DNA of 53,435 bases from positions 1-53,435 of the forward strand of contig JAGASS010000045.1 of the NCBI GenBank assembly GCA_017621655.1, given 5' to 3'. The notes below the pieces were generated by a model that did no database searches, was not told where the DNA came from, and worked only from the letters and a program-made list of their open reading frames with translations. The DNA is from Clostridia bacterium. GTDB taxonomy: Bacteria > Bacillota > Clostridia > Oscillospirales > CAG-272. The first letter of the stretch is position 1, and each line of letters opens with the position of its first letter. This document shows, in pieces, positions 6,721 to 14,627 of the stretch. The position numbers and the translations under genes are program-made.

Positions 6721-7599
6721 ATGAAGCTCACGTCATTAAGCGAAGTTAAGAATATAATGGAAAAGCACGGCCTGCGCTTCAACAAGGGCTACGGTCAGAA
6801 TTTTCTGATAAACGAAGCAGTACCGCGCCGAATCGCAGAGGAATGCGGAGCGTCGGAAGAGTCTGCAATTCTCGAGATCGGACCGGGAATCGGAACGCTC
6901 TCGCAGGAGCTTTGTAAGCTGTATAAAAAGGTCGTCGCCGTCGAGATCGACACGACGCTTATTCCGGCACTCGGTGAAACGATGGCGGAGTTTGATAACT
7001 TCAAGGTCATAAATGCGGACATCTTGAAGGTCGATCTACCTGCACTTATCAAAGAAGAATTTGGCGATATGCCCCTTACCGTCTGTGCCAATCTGCCGTA
7101 CTACATAACGACACCAATAATTATGGGACTCCTTGAATCGGGATGCCGATTTGATAATATAACGGTAATGATACAAAAGGAGGTCGCGCTTCGTCTTTGC
7201 GCGAAGCCGGGAGACAGTGACTACGGCTCAGTTACCGCGTCGGTCGCACGTTACGGCAAGGCAAGCCGACTCTTTAACGTGTCGGCAGGAAGCTTCGTTC
7301 CTGCGCCGAAGGTCGATTCCGCCGTTATCCGCATCGAGGTCGATAAGGAGAGAAAATACTCCGTCAAGGACGAAAAAACGATGACGAGAGTTATTCGAGG
7401 CGCATTTGCGCAAAGAAGAAAAACGCTAGTGAACTCGCTTTCTTCCGAATTCTCCGAGCTTAACAAAGAGGAGCTGACAGAGGCGATAGTAAGCGCATCG
7501 TTTACGCCCGATATAAGAGGCGAAAAGCTTGGTATAACCGAATTTGCGCTTATTGCCGACGCGATATATGATAAAATCCAAATCAAGAAAGGGAAGTAA
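6721..7599 (+). CDS. rsmA: 16S rRNA (A1518/A1519-N6)-dimethyltransferase
   Basis: RsmA (KsgA) dimethylates two adjacent adenines near the 3' end of 16S rRNA, using S-adenosylmethionine, late in small-subunit assembly. The 292-residue product has the family's usual length. Visible motifs: GYGQNFL near residue 24, SAM-binding EIGPGIGTL (residues 52-60), acidic VEIDTTL (about 74-80) and catalytic NLPYYITTP (residues 124-132). The ribosome binding site is AAAAGGAAAA at 6701-6710. The next gene starts 1 nt after its stop, so the HD hydrolase is cotranscribed. Confidence 0.95.
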   Translation: MKLTSLSEVKNIMEKHGLRFNKGYGQNFLINEAVPRRIAEECGASEESAILEIGPGIGTLSQELCKLYKKVVAVEIDTTLIPALGETMAEFDNFKVINADILKVDLPALIKEEFGDMPLTVCANLPYYITTPIIMGLLESGCRFDNITVMIQKEVALRLCAKPGDSDYGSVTASVARYGKASRLFNVSAGSFVPAPKVDSAVIRIEVDKERKYSVKDEKTMTRVIRGAFAQRRKTLVNSLSSEFSELNKEELTEAIVSASFTPDIRGEKLGITEFALIADAIYDKIQIKKGK

Positions 7600-7600
7600 T

Positions 7601-8182
7601 ATGACACCTAAAGAGAGATTTAAGGAAATATATACTACTTACATAAAAAGAGAAGGCGCAGATAAGCTCTACGATTATCTGACCTCAACCGGTGACTTTC
7701 TTACAGCCCCTGCAAGCACGCGCTTTCACGGTGCTTATGAGGGCGGACTGCTCGAGCATTCGCTTAACGTCTACGACTGCCTCGTCGATTACCTCAACCG
7801 TCCGCGCGTCAAGGAGACATACGGAATGGAATACAGCGACGAGAGTATCGCTATCGTGTCGCTTCTTCACGACGTATGCAAGGTCAACTGCTATAAAAAG
7901 GGAACACGTAACGTCAAGGACGCAAACGGCGTATGGCAGACAGTCCCGACTTACGAATACGACGACAAGCTCCCTTACGGACACGGTGAAAAGAGCGTTT
8001 ACATAATCTCGGGATATATGAAGCTCACGCGCGAGGAAGCATTTGCTATCCGTTATCATATGGGATTTTCAGGCACCGACGACGAAAGAAACGTCGGCGC
8101 GGCGTTTGAAATGTTTCCGCTTGCCTACGCGCTTTCGGTCGCCGATAGCGAAGCGGCGTTCTTCATTGAGGGGAAAAAGTAA
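7601..8182 (+). CDS. HD-domain hydrolase, YhaM-like
   Basis: A 193-residue cytoplasmic protein whose HD superfamily metal site is visible: GGLLEHS (His53) and LLHDVCK (His90-Asp91), followed by GHGEKS (about 126-131) and later ALSVADSEA. HD proteins hydrolyse phosphomonoesters or phosphodiesters. The spacing resembles the HD half of the YhaM exoribonuclease family, but the N-terminal OB domain of YhaM is absent. GGGAAG precedes the start. Its position 1 nt after rsmA suggests a nucleic-acid role, but this is only context. Substrate not assigned. Confidence 0.75.
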   Translation: MTPKERFKEIYTTYIKREGADKLYDYLTSTGDFLTAPASTRFHGAYEGGLLEHSLNVYDCLVDYLNRPRVKETYGMEYSDESIAIVSLLHDVCKVNCYKKGTRNVKDANGVWQTVPTYEYDDKLPYGHGEKSVYIISGYMKLTREEAFAIRYHMGFSGTDDERNVGAAFEMFPLAYALSVADSEAAFFIEGKK

Positions 8183-8194
8183 ATCAAACGACAC

Positions 8195-8224
8195 AAAAAG
8201 AGCCGTCCAATGGACGGCTCTTTT
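8195..8224. terminator. Bidirectional terminator
   Basis: Stem AAAAAGAGCCGTCC/GGACGGCTCTTTT with a 3-nt loop between the convergent HD hydrolase and transaldolase genes. Confidence 0.85.
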
Positions 8225-8230
8225 ATGTTG

Positions 8231-8923
8231 TTATTTCTTGCCTTCGTTCAGAAGCGAGAGGATCGTTACGTCACCAAACGCTTGCTTCCAGTCGGAATCA
8301 AAGCGAGCGATCGAGGTGTCTGTCGAGGTGTGGGAGAGCAGGTTCTTCATTACGCTGCTTCCAACCGTTGCACAGTGGCAACCTGCCGCCGCAACGTCGA
8401 GAACTTCCTTTGCGGTCTTGAAGCTTGCCGCAAGGACCTGAGTCTTCTGTCCCGAGAAGCTGAGAATATCGCTTATCTGCTTAACGGTTCCGACACCGTC
8501 CGCACAGAGGTTATCAAGTCGGCTGACGTAGGGTGCTACGTAAGAAGCACCTGCGTTTGCCGCAAGCATTCCCTGAGCTTCGCTTAAGATCGCAGTAACC
8601 GTGATCTTGTAGCCCCTTTTGCTAAGATACTTCGTAGCTTTGAGACCAACGTCGGTTGCGGGGATCTTAACGTAAGTGTTTTCGCCGAGGAAGCTGACAA
8701 GGGCGATTGCCTCTTCGATTATTCTGTCAAATTCCTTTTCGATTACCTGAACGTGAAGCTCTTTATCCCATCCGATTATCGAGCGGATCTCGCTGAGAAG
8801 CTGGAGAACGTCGCCGCCCTCTGCCGATAGAATGGTCGGGTTCGTAGTTACGCCCTCGATAGGGTAGTACTCGTTAAAATAGCGAATATCATTCAGGTTT
8901 GCCGTGTCTAAAAGTAATCTCAT
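8231..8923 (-). CDS. Transaldolase-like / fructose-6-phosphate aldolase family enzyme
   Basis: A 230-residue (alpha/beta)8 barrel enzyme of the FSA/TalC/MipB branch. Residues expected from E. coli FSA are in place: Asp6 (LLLDTA), Asn28 (VTTNPT) and Schiff-base Lys86 (YVKIPAT, FSA Lys85). Members cleave or transfer a dihydroxyacetone unit of ketose phosphates or related sugars. It is the last gene of the seven-gene minus-strand operon from promoter 14569-14597, 6 nt after the UPF0047 gene. In that setting it probably performs the carbon-carbon cleavage or transaldolase step of the pathway. Which ketose it uses cannot be read from the sequence. Confidence 0.85.
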   Translation of the reverse strand: MRLLLDTANLNDIRYFNEYYPIEGVTTNPTILSAEGGDVLQLLSEIRSIIGWDKELHVQVIEKEFDRIIEEAIALVSFLGENTYVKIPATDVGLKATKYLSKRGYKITVTAILSEAQGMLAANAGASYVAPYVSRLDNLCADGVGTVKQISDILSFSGQKTQVLAASFKTAKEVLDVAAAGCHCATVGSSVMKNLLSHTSTDTSIARFDSDWKQAFGDVTILSLLNEGKK

Positions 8924-8929
8924 ATCAGA

Positions 8930-9550
8930 TTATCTCTTCCAGTTAAGGGTGTAGTGGATGTCGTCTGCCTTTTCCTCGTCGGTGAACTTGTGGAGAGTGT
9001 CAACGACCTTACCGTCGTTCCACTTTCTGTCGTTAACGGGCTCGGTAGTACCCATAACGGTTACGTTAAGCTGTCTGTGACGAGCGCGAACGTGGTCCCA
9101 GTCGATGAAGTAAACGTGAGCGAACTCACCGCCGTCAAGAACGCCGTCCTTGATGGTCATGGTCTCGCTTCTGCCGAAGAAGCAGGAACGGAGGTGACCG
9201 TCGGTGTTCATAGAAGTGAAGTCACCGGGTTCGTTTACGAATCTGCCGAACTTGGAGTGGATCGGACCGGGATGACGGTAGTCACCCTCATTTGTGTAGT
9301 CGGGGATCATCTTTCTCATGATGTCGAGAAGGTCGTGCTGGAGATACTCGAGGTCGAAAGAATCGATGTCGTGAGAGCACTCCTGAACCATTACCGAGCA
9401 GGTAGTGTGGTGAGAAGCGATACAAACGGTACCGTTCTTAACTCCCGACTCAGCTACGATCTTCATGATCTCGCTCGTTACGTCGTGGAAGGTGGGGATC
9501 CAGCCTCTGGACTGGAGCTCAAGCTCTTTCTGATAAACCTTAAATTCCAT
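8930..9550 (-). CDS. UPF0047 / YjbQ-family protein
   Basis: A 206-residue product of the YjbQ family (annotated secondary thiamine-phosphate synthase because of weak activity; true role unknown). Visible motif: IASHHTTCSVMVQE (about residues 45-58) with family His residues, then HPGPIHSKFG. It is longer than the roughly 135-residue typical member because of an insertion around residues 85-130 and a C-terminal tail. The start has GGAGG 8-9 nt upstream. It sits between a SIS isomerase and an FSA-type enzyme in a sugar operon, far from any thiamine gene. That argues for a sugar-phosphate reaction here, such as an isomerase, epimerase or phosphatase step. Confidence 0.85.
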   Translation of the reverse strand: MEFKVYQKELELQSRGWIPTFHDVTSEIMKIVAESGVKNGTVCIASHHTTCSVMVQECSHDIDSFDLEYLQHDLLDIMRKMIPDYTNEGDYRHPGPIHSKFGRFVNEPGDFTSMNTDGHLRSCFFGRSETMTIKDGVLDGGEFAHVYFIDWDHVRARHRQLNVTVMGTTEPVNDRKWNDGKVVDTLHKFTDEEKADDIHYTLNWKR

Positions 9551-9573
9551 TTTTGTTTTCCTCCAAAAATTTA

Positions 9574-10170
9574 TTATTTTTTATTGAGTCGTTCGCCTAC
9601 TGCTCCACCCGGATGGATGAGAGCGAACTGCTCATTTTTGTAATCTGTTTCTTCGATAAGTGCCGCCTGAAGAGCATGGAAGATCATGCAAAGGGCAGTC
9701 GTTGACGTCGTGCCCTGCGCGTTGTACTTATCGGTCTCGCGGTTGACGTACTGCTTAAGAACTACGTCTGCGCTGGTTGCAAGGACCGAGTTAAGGTCCT
9801 CGGTGACTGTGATGACCGAGACGCCCTTTGCCTTGCAAATATCGAGGATCGGAAGAAGCTCCTTGGTCTTTCCTCCGCGGGACGCGAATATCATAACGTC
9901 GCCCTTCTGGAGATAACCGGTTGCACCGTGAACTGCCTCTGCAGGAGAAATAAATCTCGCGGGGCGCTCGATGCAGCAGAGAAGATGTGCCATATGCTGG
10001 CAGATTATTCCCGAATGTCCGCAGCCGGACGTTCCGATGCGCTCTGCGTTTTTGAGAAGCTCAACGGCTTTGCTGAACTGCTCGTCATCGAAGTAATCGA
10101 GCATAGTGCTGATGCACTCGCTTTCGATCTTATAGGCGTTTTTTGCCGCCTCCAAAGCTTCTTTTCTCAT
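9574..10170 (-). CDS. SIS-domain sugar-phosphate isomerase
   Basis: A 198-residue single SIS domain. Motifs: GTSGCGHSG (about residues 46-54), FASRGGKTKELLP (about 94-106), and the C-terminal HPGGAVGERL seen in KdsD/GutQ/KpsF arabinose-5-phosphate isomerases, but without their CBS tail. SIS enzymes interconvert aldose and ketose phosphates. The start (10170) has GAGGTG upstream and the gene begins 1 nt after the TIM-like stop codon. It likely handles a pentose or hexose phosphate in the operon's pathway; 6-phospho-3-hexuloisomerase is an alternative. Confidence 0.82.
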   Translation of the reverse strand: MRKEALEAAKNAYKIESECISTMLDYFDDEQFSKAVELLKNAERIGTSGCGHSGIICQHMAHLLCCIERPARFISPAEAVHGATGYLQKGDVMIFASRGGKTKELLPILDICKAKGVSVITVTEDLNSVLATSADVVLKQYVNRETDKYNAQGTTSTTALCMIFHALQAALIEETDYKNEQFALIHPGGAVGERLNKK

Positions 10171-10171
10171 A

Positions 10172-10873
10172 TTATCCGTGCACCTCGTCCCATGCGCGAC
10201 GAACTGCCGCGATCATTTCCTCGGCGAGTGCGAGGGGCTTTTCTGCCTTTGCGATAGCGCTCGAGCAGCCCGATGCAGAGGAACCTGCCTTGATTATGTT
10301 GTAGCAGTCCTCGCCCTTGCTGATTCCTGCAGAGGGGAAGGGCTTGATCTCGGGGTTGACTTCTCTTATTACGCGAATAACCTCGTCAACGTATTCCTTA
10401 TCTGCCGGCTTGCCAGTACCGATAAGCTCGGTCGGCTCTGCGACGAGAATGTTCGGTCCGAGCTTAGCGATCTCTCTTACCTCGTCAACGCTGTCAGCGC
10501 AAACCATAGTAGCAAGACCGACTTCATCAGCGCGAGCGATAGCCGCCTTGATCTCGTCAAGTGTGAGCTTGTGCTCAGCGTGGTTAAGCATAACGCCGAC
10601 AGCTCCTGCCGCCTTGAGAGCTTCGGGAAGAGTTCTTCCCATGCCCTTACCGACGGTAAGACTGTCCATATGCTGAGAGTAAACGTGAACTCTCTTTACG
10701 TTGTGTGCGATATTGTATATCTCGGTGTCCGGAACGTCGAGAATGACGTCAACGTCGTATTTTTCTGCGAGCTCATCAAGACCCTTTGCGATCTCAAGAA
10801 GAGTATCGCCGTACATATAGCACTTAGGGCCGTATTCAAAGAAGGGCTCTTTAATTACATAATTTTTAACCAT
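10172..10873 (-). CDS. Triosephosphate isomerase-like TIM-barrel enzyme
   Basis: A 233-residue protein resembling the short archaeal-type triosephosphate isomerases: SQHMD (His68, electrophile), LNHAEHKL (97-104) and AEPTELIGTG with Glu146 at the catalytic base position. The strand-1 N-x-K motif of true TIM is not evident; Lys8 in NYVIKEP or Lys17 are candidates. In sugar-alcohol pathways (erythritol, threitol) TIM homologues isomerise tetrulose phosphates, so a non-triose substrate is plausible here. It lies 23 nt after the FGGY kinase gene and 1 nt before the SIS gene. Confidence 0.78.
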   Translation of the reverse strand: MVKNYVIKEPFFEYGPKCYMYGDTLLEIAKGLDELAEKYDVDVILDVPDTEIYNIAHNVKRVHVYSQHMDSLTVGKGMGRTLPEALKAAGAVGVMLNHAEHKLTLDEIKAAIARADEVGLATMVCADSVDEVREIAKLGPNILVAEPTELIGTGKPADKEYVDEVIRVIREVNPEIKPFPSAGISKGEDCYNIIKAGSSASGCSSAIAKAEKPLALAEEMIAAVRRAWDEVHG

Positions 10874-10896
10874 TGTCCTGAAAGTTTCCTTTCGTA

Positions 10897-12333
10897 TCAG
10901 TTGAGTTTTGCGTCGTATGAACAGAATCTGTTATAAGCTTCGGTGTAGTCGCTTCCCGACGGCAGGTATTCGTTCTTCGTCGTAACGAGCTTTTCCGCCG
11001 CATCCTCGATATTATCGAAGAGTCCGATTCCGACTGCGGCAAATATAGCCGAGCCGAGACACGCGGTCTCGCTTTCGGAAAGGGTCTTAAGGCGTCTACC
11101 TGTTACGTCGGACTTCATCTGCGCCCAAAGAGGACTCGATGCGCCGCCGCCCGTGATGCGAATTTCTTCGACCTTATCTGCACCTATGTAGTCAAGGTCC
11201 TGCTTGAGTATAAATGCGATCGACTCCATTATCGCTCTCGCGAAATGTCCGCGTCCGTGGGAGAGAGTTACACCCGTAAAGGTCGCTGTTGCGCTCGGAT
11301 TATACTTCGGCATAGTTGATCCGCAGAAATAGGGAAGCACCGTCATTCCGTCGGAGCCGGCAGGAATATCCTTAGCGAGAGCGTCAAGCTCACGGAAGGT
11401 AAAGTCCTCTGCAAAATTGTTCTTGAACCATTTGAGCGCCATTCCGGCTGTTGACGACCAAAGGATAAGACAGTATTTACCGTCTATACCGTGGACGTGG
11501 CAGGGAATAATGCTGTTCGGCTGATATGGCGGAAGCTTGTCCGTCATAACGCAGATAGCCATTATCGTACCCGTCATTTCGCTGATAACTCTGTCACTTA
11601 CGCATCCTGCGCCGACAGTGCCTGCGATCTGATCGAGCGCTCCGCTTACTACTGACGCGCCGTCATATTCACCGACGACCTCCGCACTGCGGCAGATCTT
11701 AGGGAACACGTCCGCACTAAGACCGATATAGTCGAGCATCTCGCCCCACCATTTACCGTTTATTACATCGTAATAAATTGTCGACGACTGTATCGTCGGC
11801 TCGGTAACGTAATTGCCTGTCAGACGGTAGAGTATCCAGTCCTCAAGCATAAATACCTTGCGTATTTTACTGAAGACGTCGGGACGGTTATTCTTAAACC
11901 AAAGAAGCTTGCTTGCAGGCCAACCTGCCGTTATCTCGGGCTGTCCCGTTACGTTATAAACAAGCTCGTTTCCGAATTTCGCCTTTATATCCTCGGCTTC
12001 CTTTTCGGCTCTGTTATCAAGCCAAACTACCGCGGGATAGAGAGGAGAACCGTTTTCGTCGGTCAGAATGAGCGTTTCGCCCTGCGTATCGACCGATATT
12101 GCGTCGATCTTACCACACTTTTCCGTCAGCTCGTCAAGTGCGCTTTTGCAGATCCTTATGTATTCTTCGGGATCGAATTCGATAAAGCCGGTATCGGGAT
12201 AGGTATTTAAGGTATAATCTCTGCTTGTCAAGGCAAGACGTTTGCCGTTACCGTCAAAGACTGCCGCCTTGAGCGAGGTTGTACCTATATCTATACCGAG
12301 AAGCTTATAGCTGCCTAAATCAATGCTTGACAT
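10897..12333 (-). CDS. FGGY-family carbohydrate kinase
   Basis: A 478-residue ATP-dependent sugar kinase of the xylulokinase/gluconate kinase type. N-terminal phosphate-binding strand GIDIGTTSLKAAVFD, substrate-domain FDPEEY, metal-site VSVDTQGE region, and the C-terminal FGGY-type signature ITGGGASSPLWAQMKSD are visible. Start: ATG 12333 with AAAGGA 7 nt upstream; the longer frame would use TTG 12348. FGGY kinases phosphorylate ketoses, polyols or sugar acids. In the operon it presumably commits an intermediate that the TIM-like and SIS enzymes then isomerise. The sugar is unknown. Confidence 0.87.
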   Translation of the reverse strand: MSSIDLGSYKLLGIDIGTTSLKAAVFDGNGKRLALTSRDYTLNTYPDTGFIEFDPEEYIRICKSALDELTEKCGKIDAISVDTQGETLILTDENGSPLYPAVVWLDNRAEKEAEDIKAKFGNELVYNVTGQPEITAGWPASKLLWFKNNRPDVFSKIRKVFMLEDWILYRLTGNYVTEPTIQSSTIYYDVINGKWWGEMLDYIGLSADVFPKICRSAEVVGEYDGASVVSGALDQIAGTVGAGCVSDRVISEMTGTIMAICVMTDKLPPYQPNSIIPCHVHGIDGKYCLILWSSTAGMALKWFKNNFAEDFTFRELDALAKDIPAGSDGMTVLPYFCGSTMPKYNPSATATFTGVTLSHGRGHFARAIMESIAFILKQDLDYIGADKVEEIRITGGGASSPLWAQMKSDVTGRRLKTLSESETACLGSAIFAAVGIGLFDNIEDAAEKLVTTKNEYLPSGSDYTEAYNRFCSYDAKLN

Positions 12334-12356
12334 TATCTGTCCTTTCAAGGCATTAT

Positions 12357-12386
12357 GCGGAAATCCGTACGTAGACGGATTTCCGC
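12357..12386. other. Strong intergenic hairpin within the catabolic operon
   Basis: Perfect 12-bp stem GCGGAAATCCGT/ACGGATTTCCGC with a 6-nt loop, between the NagB-like and FGGY kinase genes. The T-rich tail (AATTTTTA) is on the plus strand, i.e. wrong side for the minus-strand operon. It may act as an RNA processing or stability element or partial attenuator rather than a terminator. Confidence 0.6.
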
Positions 12387-12401
12387 GTAATTTTTAATAT
12401 A

Positions 12402-13373
12402 TTAGTAGCCGACCTTTTCCCAGCACTCAAAGGGAGCAGCGAGCTCTTCGCTGATGTAAACCTGAGTCTTCTTGGTCTGAAGCATGGTGCTTGGGAGGTA
12501 AGGAGTGATCGGGCCGTGTGTGCAGAGACGGCTGGTCATTCTCTGCCAGGAGGAGAAGGTACCGCAGGTAGCAAGTGCGTGAACCTCGATACGCTCCTTT
12601 GCTCTCATAACGTCGAGCGGTCCGATAGTAGCTGCACAGGGAGGAACGTTAGCAATATCACCGGACTGACCGAAGGTACCGTTAAGGGAGTTCTGCATAA
12701 TGGTCATGGGGTGAAGCTTAACGATCTGTGCGGGCTGGTTGAGCCATTCTTCGATGTCGCCGCTTCCGATGAACTCGGGAATCGGGTCAACGAATGCCAT
12801 GTGTCCTGCCCATCCGGGAGAGGTCGATGCGATATCAGCACCGGTTCCCTCGGTGATGTCGTCTATGATCTTGGAGTAATCCTTGATGTTAGCGTTGGTC
12901 GGGAAGTGAACGTTCTCCATAGGCATACGGAGCTTCTCGTCGATCTGGTAGTAGAGGTACTTGATCATCGAGTGTGCGAAACCTGCTTCGTAGGTGATAG
13001 GAGCTATGTTTCCGTTCTCGTCTGCCCATTCGTCCTCTGCTACGAGGTGAACCTTGGAGCAGTCAACCTTGAAGTAGTTGATGAGCTGTGCAAGCGGAAT
13101 GTAAGTGTCGGGCTCGGGGTTTCCGAGGATCATAGTGAAGGACTTACCTGCTTCGGACGCTGCCTTGAGGCGGGTGAAGAGGGTGGAAATGAGAACGGGA
13201 TGGGGGTTCATCATAACCTTAACTTCGAATTCGGGATGCCACCAGTCCTCTCTCTTTTCGAGGTCCTTGCCGCTTAAGCTGCGAACGTATTCGCAAACCT
13301 TTTTATCCTTGAAAGGAACAAAATCGGCAGGGGCAAAGTCAAATTTTGTTGCGGGATCTGTGATGAAGTTCAT
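12402..13373 (-). CDS. Divergent NagB/glucosamine-6-phosphate deaminase-like protein
   Basis: A 323-residue protein of the NagB/RpiA-like isomerase fold. The region EDEW (113-116) corresponds to the LDEY active-site motif of NagB. SPGWAGHMAFVDP corresponds to GxGxNGHIAFNEP, with the catalytic His kept (His191) and Asp196 in place of the usual Glu. It is about 70 residues longer than typical NagB (compare the 249-residue one at 30293-31042), with an extra N-terminal segment. It follows a NagA-like deacetylase, so it likely acts on the resulting amino-sugar phosphate. The active-site differences suggest a different sugar or a pure isomerase. AAAGGAG precedes the start. Confidence 0.75.
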   Translation of the reverse strand: MNFITDPATKFDFAPADFVPFKDKKVCEYVRSLSGKDLEKREDWWHPEFEVKVMMNPHPVLISTLFTRLKAASEAGKSFTMILGNPEPDTYIPLAQLINYFKVDCSKVHLVAEDEWADENGNIAPITYEAGFAHSMIKYLYYQIDEKLRMPMENVHFPTNANIKDYSKIIDDITEGTGADIASTSPGWAGHMAFVDPIPEFIGSGDIEEWLNQPAQIVKLHPMTIMQNSLNGTFGQSGDIANVPPCAATIGPLDVMRAKERIEVHALATCGTFSSWQRMTSRLCTHGPITPYLPSTMLQTKKTQVYISEELAAPFECWEKVGY

Positions 13374-13401
13374 TGTCTTATACTCCTTTGATTTTTATTT
13401 T

Positions 13402-14544
13402 TTATTTTACAATTTCACCGCCGAAGACGGTGTATTTGACGTTAAATAGATGGTCAACAACGATAAGGTTAGCTACGTTGCCGACAGCGATCCTTCCGCG
13501 GTCGCCAAGACCGAGGACCTTTGCGGGGTTCGTCGATGCGAACTTGAATGCCTGACATACCGAAGCACCGGTGTGCTTGATGATGTTCTGACAGGGGCCG
13601 TCGAGGATCATCTTCGAGCCGGCGATTTCGCCCATAAAATCGAAGTTGATATCGGTTGCGCCCTCGTAGAGATCGCCGTCCGGGATCGGGCCGTGCTCAA
13701 CGAAGGAGTCGGCGATAAGGACGATCTTGTCATCTCCCTTTATCTTTCTGATAAGGCGAAGCATATAGGGATCAACGTGAATACCTACCTTATCGCAGAT
13801 AAGCTCGGTATAGATCGAGTCGTTATAAAGCGCGCACTCGTCAACGCAAGCGGAACGGCACTCGGGATACTTGTTGAGAGTACCGGTTGCATTCGTATGG
13901 TGAGTTGCGATCTTAAGACCGTAGGGAATGATCTTTTCGATCTCCTCGGGAGACGCTTCACTGTGAGCCACAGCAAATACGGCGTTCGGATTTACGCTCT
14001 TTGCGTAGCGAACGAACTCCTCGATATTTTCTCTTTCGGGAGCGAGGCACCAGACCTTTGCAAGGTCGCCTGCCGCATCTACGATGTCTTTATAATTCGC
14101 CGCGTCAACGGGACCCTTCCAGGGGTTGTTTTCGCGGTTGCATCCGAATTTCGGATTAAGGTACGGGCCTTCCATATAGAAGCCGATAATGTTCTTTGCC
14201 TTACCGCTTGCCATTACGTCCTTGAGATAAGCGATAGCAGTGAGGTACTGCTCCTTATTCATATTGTAATAAAGCGCGGGAAGAACGTCGGTAACGCCAT
14301 GGTGAAGCAGGGTATCTGCCGCTTTTTCGGCATCATCGTTAAAGAACGTTTCACCGTCAGCGTGAGTATGAATGTCAATAAGACCGGGACCGACGTATGC
14401 GCCGTTAACGTCGAGAATTTCAGCACCGTCGGGTATCTTTACCTTTCTGCCGAAGTCGACTATCTTGCCGTCATCGACAAGAACGGTTCCGTCGTAAATG
14501 TAATGATCGGTCATTACGATCGTTGCGTTTGTGATTGCGAGCAT
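13402..14544 (-). CDS. NagA-like N-acetylhexosamine-phosphate deacetylase
   Basis: A 380-residue amidohydrolase. Metal-binding HTH (residues 59-61), FYMEGPYLNP with the catalytic-loop Glu, VAHSEA (about 192-197), THHTNA and the late VLIADS Asp are all present, and a GGEIVK end closes the composite beta sandwich. Typical length for NagA. It removes acetate from an N-acetyl amino-sugar 6-phosphate. It is the first gene of the operon behind a consensus promoter, with a strong GGAGGTG ribosome binding site. It differs markedly from the second NagA at 29136-30296 (HCH versus HTH), so the two probably serve different substrates. Confidence 0.87.
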   Translation of the reverse strand: MLAITNATIVMTDHYIYDGTVLVDDGKIVDFGRKVKIPDGAEILDVNGAYVGPGLIDIHTHADGETFFNDDAEKAADTLLHHGVTDVLPALYYNMNKEQYLTAIAYLKDVMASGKAKNIIGFYMEGPYLNPKFGCNRENNPWKGPVDAANYKDIVDAAGDLAKVWCLAPERENIEEFVRYAKSVNPNAVFAVAHSEASPEEIEKIIPYGLKIATHHTNATGTLNKYPECRSACVDECALYNDSIYTELICDKVGIHVDPYMLRLIRKIKGDDKIVLIADSFVEHGPIPDGDLYEGATDINFDFMGEIAGSKMILDGPCQNIIKHTGASVCQAFKFASTNPAKVLGLGDRGRIAVGNVANLIVVDHLFNVKYTVFGGEIVK

Positions 14545-14568
14545 TGTGCCACCTCCTAATATAATATA

Positions 14569-14597
14569 ATTATACCTATAAAAAGGGGATATGTCAA
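14569..14597 (-). promoter_or_regulatory. Consensus promoter of the seven-gene catabolic operon
   Basis: Minus strand TTGACA (14597-14592), 17-nt spacer, TATAAT (14574-14569), an exact match. Two direct TATTGTCA/TATTGACA copies (ending near 14614 and 14599) overlap or adjoin the -35 box and could be an operator. Confidence 0.8.
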
Positions 14598-14627
14598 TAA
14601 CTTTCCTGACAATAAATTCCTAAAAGC

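Noticed and set aside
6477..6749. Open frame of 90 codons across the tRNA region
   Set aside because: It is antisense to tRNA-Thr; the peptide contains the well-known artefact NVTRTHDLLITNQLHYRLC pattern produced by reverse-strand tRNA sequence, and it has no ribosome binding site.
8231..14597. Reading the operon as a sulfoquinovose (sulfo-transaldolase) pathway
   Set aside because: An FSA-type transaldolase and an isomerase are shared features, but no sulfoquinovosidase or sulfolactaldehyde enzyme is seen, and a NagA/NagB-like pair and FGGY kinase do not fit.
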